Below are positions 61,389 through 64,000 of a DNA stretch of 64,000 nucleotides, in pieces (the first letter of the stretch is position 1; every line of letters starts with the position of its first letter). This DNA is from CAWGHZ01 sp963775315 (GTDB taxonomy: Bacteria; Pseudomonadota; Alphaproteobacteria; MPNO01; DASWLB01). Made by a program: the position numbers and the translations under genes. The DNA lies in assembly GCA_963775315.1 (NCBI GenBank), contig CAVZIN010000007.1, positions 1,178,001 to 1,242,000 of the forward strand. Direction: 5' to 3'. The notes beneath the pieces are model-generated. The model was not told where the DNA came from. It ran no database searches and saw only the letters and a program-made list of their open reading frames with translations.

Positions 61389-61640
61389 ATGGCAGAGCCT
61401 CAGAAGCTGACATCCAACCAAGTGATCGAAATGCTTGGCGCAGCTGTCGCTTGCTCAACGACGGCCGTTATCATGGCCCTTCACCGACAGGCTGGCGTCG
61501 ACATTGACGCTGTGATCACGGACCTACGTAATCACCAGCCGGCGCACAACGATCAACAAGTCGAAATCATCGCCCGACAGCTCACCATCGCTATCGAACG
61601 AGGCCTCCTTCTCGCGAAGGATGAACCCGGCCGGGCGTGA
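61389..61640 (+). CDS. Small hypothetical protein, 83 aa
   Basis: A strong AAGGAGG site eight bases upstream fixes ATG 61389. The product is mostly helical (LTSNQVIEMLGAAVACSTT, VEIIARQLTIAIERGLLLA). It is not recognised. Its 3' end overlaps the convergent small gene by 50 bases. Confidence 0.6.
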   Translation: MAEPQKLTSNQVIEMLGAAVACSTTAVIMALHRQAGVDIDAVITDLRNHQPAHNDQQVEIIARQLTIAIERGLLLAKDEPGRA

Positions 61641-61749
61641 TCTGGATTTCGGACACGTCGACGAGAGCCGCCTGCTCCAACGCAACAATTCGTTCACGAA
61701 GCTCCGCGATCTCTGCCCGCAGTTCCTCCATCGGCGTTCTGTCGTTCAT
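61591..61749 (-). CDS. Small coiled-coil protein, 52 aa
   Basis: The product starts MNDRTPMEELRAEIAELRER, a short leucine-heptad coil, and ends IQITPGRVHPSREGGL. The longer upstream frame has no support. It is last in the leftward operon of coiled-coil genes, 43 bases after the previous one. Function unknown. Confidence 0.45.
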   Translation of the reverse strand: MNDRTPMEELRAEIAELRERIVALEQAALVDVSEIQITPGRVHPSREGGLVR

Positions 61750-61792
61750 CGACCTCGCTACCCTTCTCGTCGAGACCCGGCCGGCGCGCCGC

Positions 61793-62269
61793 TCAGCCGG
61801 CCGTCGCGACCTCGGCGAGCACGGCATCGAATTCCGCCTCGGGCTCGGGATCCTCGGCCAGCATGGCGCGCATCGTGGCCAGCCGGTCCCGGTGCGCCTT
61901 CTCTCGCGCGTCGAGCTCGGCGGCACGCTGGCGCAGCTGGTCGTCCTTCGCCTTCACGTCGCGAAGCAGGGCGGTGGCGCGCTTGGTCGTCGCCTCCGCC
62001 TCGGCTTCGATCTCGGCCACCCGATCGAGCGCAGCGGCGGTCGTCTTGCCGGCCGCGTCCTGCGCCTCCTTGAGCGCGTCGGCCGCCGCCTTACGGTCGG
62101 CGTCAGCCGCAGCCAGCACCTTGGCGCGCTCGGCCTCCGCCGCGGCATAGTCGGCGAGGAACTTCTGTGCCTCGTCGCCGTGCTGCGACAAATAGATGAC
62201 GTCCTGCATGGTGAGGCCCTGCGTCGCTGGGATGGCGCGGCCGGTGATGCCGCCTGAGCCCATGTTCAT
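61793..62269 (-). CDS. Coiled-coil protein, 158 aa
   Basis: After a 30-residue Gly-rich start with TMQDVIYLSQHGDEAQKFLA, residues about 36-138 are a continuous Ala/Glu/Lys coiled coil (for example DADRKAAADALKEAQDAAGK and RQRAAELDAREKAHRDRLA). The tail is acidic (EDPEPEAEFD). It overlaps the preceding gene by four bases. Scaffold-, spike- or nucleoid-type roles are possible; no family recognised. Confidence 0.65.
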   Translation of the reverse strand: MNMGSGGITGRAIPATQGLTMQDVIYLSQHGDEAQKFLADYAAAEAERAKVLAAADADRKAAADALKEAQDAAGKTTAAALDRVAEIEAEAEATTKRATALLRDVKAKDDQLRQRAAELDAREKAHRDRLATMRAMLAEDPEPEAEFDAVLAEVATAG

Positions 62270-62493
62270 TTCGATTCTCCGTTCTTGATGATCTCTGCCA
62301 AGCGTCGGTAGCCGTCAGCGACGATCTTCTCCGCCTCGCGCTTCGCGCCCTCGACGACCTTCCGTGCTTGGGCGTGCGCCTGGTCGAGCGTCGCGCGCGC
62401 TTCGAGCCGCATGGCCGCGGCCTCGCCGTTGATCCGCGTGACCAACGCCTCGAATTCGGCGGGCGTGAGAGCGTCGATCTCCACCCTGTTCAT
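62266..62493 (-). CDS. Small coiled-coil protein, 75 aa
   Basis: The product has a short N-terminal cap (VEIDALTPAEFEALVTRI) and a coiled coil with Ala-Arg-Lys repeats (ATLDQAHAQARKVVEGAK) to the end. It overlaps both neighbours by four bases (ATGA), so it is co-translated with the HTH protein and the 158-residue coil protein. Heterotypic coil partners are a reasonable inference. Confidence 0.62.
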   Translation of the reverse strand: MNRVEIDALTPAEFEALVTRINGEAAAMRLEARATLDQAHAQARKVVEGAKREAEKIVADGYRRLAEIIKNGESK

Positions 62494-63125
62494 CGTGCCT
62501 CCGGGGGGAGTGTGCGGACGGTCAACAGCCGCGGGCCAGTGTCGCCGCCGAGTGCGACGACTGCCCGCTGGCGCTCGGCGTTGAACGCCCGCTCGGCGCG
62601 ATCGAGCTCTGCAGCGCGGCGCCGCGAATCTTCGTCTCGCCGCCTCGCTCGCCGTATCAGCCGCTCGGCGCGCGCGACCTGCTCCTCAGCGTCCGTGCGG
62701 ATCGCGGCGATCTCGACGAGGGCCCGATCGCGCTGGTCGGCTGGCTCGGTCCCGTCGTCGAGCACGAATATCAGCCGACCGCCGAGCGTCGCAGCCCACA
62801 GCGCGAAGAGGTGCGCCGTCGGCCGACGAGCCCCGGTTTCCCATTTCCCGAGCAGGGCTTGCGCGACGCCCAGCCGCTCGTTCGCCACCTCTTGGGTCAG
62901 GCCCAGCGCCTTCCGGCGGCGGGCGAGCGCGGCAATGATTGCGCCCCAGAAGGCCGCCGTTTCCGGCGCGCTATCGCCAGGCCACATGTGAGCCGACATC
63001 CGCGCGCGGGCCGCCGGGCGGGTCGGCTTCCTCGCCTTCGCGGCCGGCCGCGGCTTCGGCTTGGCGCGCGGCTTCGGTTTCGGCTTACGGAGAGGCACGC
63101 CAAGCTGGGCAAGGACGGTGGCCAC
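62490..63125 (-). CDS. XRE-type HTH protein with basic N-terminal tail and C-terminal coiled coil
   Basis: The protein is about 211 residues. The N-terminal tail is KP-rich (LRKPKPKPRAKPKPRPAAKA). The helix-turn-helix reads RRRKALGLTQEVANERLGVA and LGKWETGARRPTAHLFA, a standard XRE domain. The last 100 residues are a coiled coil (AIRTDAEEQVARAERLIRRA and onward). The start is uncertain: GTG 63125 includes the basic tail, whereas ATG 62999 begins just before the HTH. Probably a regulator that also contacts the coil proteins encoded behind it. Confidence 0.7.
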   Translation of the reverse strand: MATVLAQLGVPLRKPKPKPRAKPKPRPAAKARKPTRPAARARMSAHMWPGDSAPETAAFWGAIIAALARRRKALGLTQEVANERLGVAQALLGKWETGARRPTAHLFALWAATLGGRLIFVLDDGTEPADQRDRALVEIAAIRTDAEEQVARAERLIRRARRRDEDSRRRAAELDRAERAFNAERQRAVVALGGDTGPRLLTVRTLPPEAR

Positions 63126-63186
63126 TACGCCAACCCCGCCCAGGCGAGCGCGACGGCTACACGGCACGCGAGAGCGCGAGCCGCTC

Positions 63187-63549
63187 TCACGCCGCTGTCT
63201 CCGTACCCTCGGCGCCGGCATTCTCGATTTCGTTCGCTAGTAGCGATGCTTTCTGGCGTGCCGATGCCAGCGCGGCCCGTTGCCCGTCCGACAGGGTACG
63301 CTTCTCTTTCCAGGGCGACTTGCCCATGCGGAACGGCCACGACGGGCACTTGACCGACACGCACAAGCGGACCTCGGCCGAGCTGCCCGCGCAGCAGTCG
63401 ATACAGCGCAACCGAAGCGCCTTCTGCGCCGACATCGGTTCATGCCCAAGATCGCGCATCTCCGCCTGCGTCATGGCGCGCGGGTCGCGTCCCACGAGTT
63501 CACCATCGGCCGCGCGTTCGTGGCCCGGCTTGATCGTTGCGCTGGTCAT
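63187..63549 (-). CDS. Cys-rich phage-type protein with CxDCC...CPSWPFRMG motif
   Basis: The protein is 120 residues. The core motif ALRLRCIDCCAGSSAEVRLC, then CPSWPFRMG, is a conserved small zinc-finger-like module found in many proteobacterial prophage proteins (from memory). N- and C-terminal parts are helical and charged. It overlaps the next upstream gene by four bases. A DNA- or RNA-binding role is likely, but no experiment is known to me. Confidence 0.75.
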   Translation of the reverse strand: MTSATIKPGHERAADGELVGRDPRAMTQAEMRDLGHEPMSAQKALRLRCIDCCAGSSAEVRLCVSVKCPSWPFRMGKSPWKEKRTLSDGQRAALASARQKASLLANEIENAGAEGTETAA

Positions 63550-63746
63550 TGGCCCGCCTGGCTCGCATAGAGGCGCCTGTAGCCCTGCGCCACGGCGCTC
63601 TGCTTGTCGGAGTTCGACCAGTAGTCGGGCTCGGCCTGAACGGACTCCAGTGCCGCGTGCAATTTTTGTCGTTCGCCCGCAGAAACACTGCCCGCCCGCC
63701 CCGCCAAGCGGTTGAGGCGCGCGACCAAGACCGGCAGCGCGCTCAC
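63546..63746 (-). CDS. Small DYWS-motif protein, 66 aa
   Basis: The product contains LHAALESVQAEPDYWSNSDK and YRRLYASQ. The block 'xxDYWSxSxxQxxAxxxxxxLYxxQ' also occurs in the next gene upstream, so the two are paralogues. The GTG start overlaps the previous stop as GTGA. Not recognised otherwise. Confidence 0.55.
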   Translation of the reverse strand: MSALPVLVARLNRLAGRAGSVSAGERQKLHAALESVQAEPDYWSNSDKQSAVAQGYRRLYASQAGQ

Positions 63747-63958
63747 CGCCGCGGCCCGCGGTTGGTCATGTTTTGCTGACCGGGGTAGAGCTTGGACCAA
63801 CAATCCGCCGCCTGGCGCTGCAGGCCGGAGCTCGACCAGTAATCCCTCCGGTTCTGGATCTCGTGCAGGCTCTCCTCGAGCAGCCGGCGCTCCTCGGCAA
63901 CCTCTTCGTCGGGCGAGAGACCGAGACCGGACGCGCCCGGAACCTGAAATTCGCTCAT
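63743..63958 (-). CDS. Small DYWS-motif protein, 71 aa
   Basis: The product begins SEFQVPGASGLGLSPDEEVA and holds IQNRRDYWSSSGLQRQAADC then WSKLYPGQ. It is the paralogue of the gene that follows. Its start overlaps an upstream frame as ATGA. Function unknown. Confidence 0.58.
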   Translation of the reverse strand: MSEFQVPGASGLGLSPDEEVAEERRLLEESLHEIQNRRDYWSSSGLQRQAADCWSKLYPGQQNMTNRGPRR

Positions 63959-64000
63959 GCCAGATCTCCGACGTCGAACCGCCGCACCACATGAAGTTCT
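63955..64000 (-). CDS. C-terminal end of an unidentified gene (partial)
   Basis: The frame open to the window edge ends ELHVVRRFDVGDLA, and its TGA overlaps the next start as ATGA, like the other pairs of this operon. Only 14 residues are visible, so no function is assigned. Confidence 0.4.
   Translation of the reverse strand, partial: ELHVVRRFDVGDLA

Noticed and set aside
63125..63364. 79-codon frame overlapping the CxDCC gene
   Set aside because: It is antisense-like in content and lies across two better-supported genes; its stop merely touches the GTG chosen for the HTH gene.

Overview
The window reads as a GC-rich alphaproteobacterial chromosome segment, with an accessory element entering at the right end. 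The evidence is the gene order pgpA-ispDF ... dusB-ntrB-ntrC ... trkA ... hfq-hflX, a CIRCE-controlled groESL operon, and fused IspDF. The genus cannot be fixed from the sequence alone; Rhodospirillales or Hyphomicrobiales relatives fit best.

Layout. 0-11.2 kb is a conserved core: phospholipid and isoprenoid enzymes (pgpA cut by the window edge, ispDF), a CcsA-like membrane protein, the nitrogen-control operon dusB-ntrBC without ntrYX, trkA, a D-amino-acid transaminase, a HAD phosphatase, hfq and hflX. 11.3-14.3 kb is an ABC importer operon (binding protein, a VOC protein, two permeases) with no ATPase. 14.3-20.6 kb holds groESL, an inositol-phosphatase-family gene, a beta-hydroxyacid dehydrogenase, a DHA2 exporter with an apparent one-base frameshift, and mazG. 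20.6-34.3 kb is a long, mostly leftward run: cupredoxin, COG4315 lipoprotein, ElyC/YdcF, MltB, RlpA, DacA, Tmk, HolB, MetG, TatD, an MBL hydrolase and a BLUF photoreceptor. Two things interrupt it: an IS5-family element sitting exactly in the rlpA stop codon, and an opposite-strand cassette of a PEP-CTERM protein plus a glycosyltransferase. The PEP-CTERM gene has a consensus-perfect sigma-54 promoter.

34.5-56.3 kb is metabolic and transport-rich: a PAS histidine kinase, an Atm1-type ABC exporter, a small catabolic cluster (GST, ACMSD-like amidohydrolase, DapA-like aldolase, GMC oxidoreductase), a histone H1-like protein, and many MFS/DMT carriers, including a tandem MFS duplication and a second frameshifted MFS gene.

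At 56,651 the core ends in the 5' half of a tRNA-Ser(UGA) gene that stops after the anticodon loop. From there to 64,000 the content changes to small, mostly unrecognised, tightly overlapping genes: an SRAP DNA-crosslink protein with a secreted nuclease, lipoproteins, an XRE regulator with a coiled-coil tail followed by coiled-coil proteins, a Cys-rich phage-type protein, and two small paralogues sharing a DYWS motif. This looks like one end of an integrated phage or genomic island. No integrase is visible in the window.

The observations most worth following are the sigma-54/PEP-CTERM cassette, the broken tRNA-Ser junction with the coiled-coil operon behind it, the IS regenerating the rlpA stop codon, and two MFS frameshifts that both become GAGTC (a CcrM methylation site) when one T is removed.
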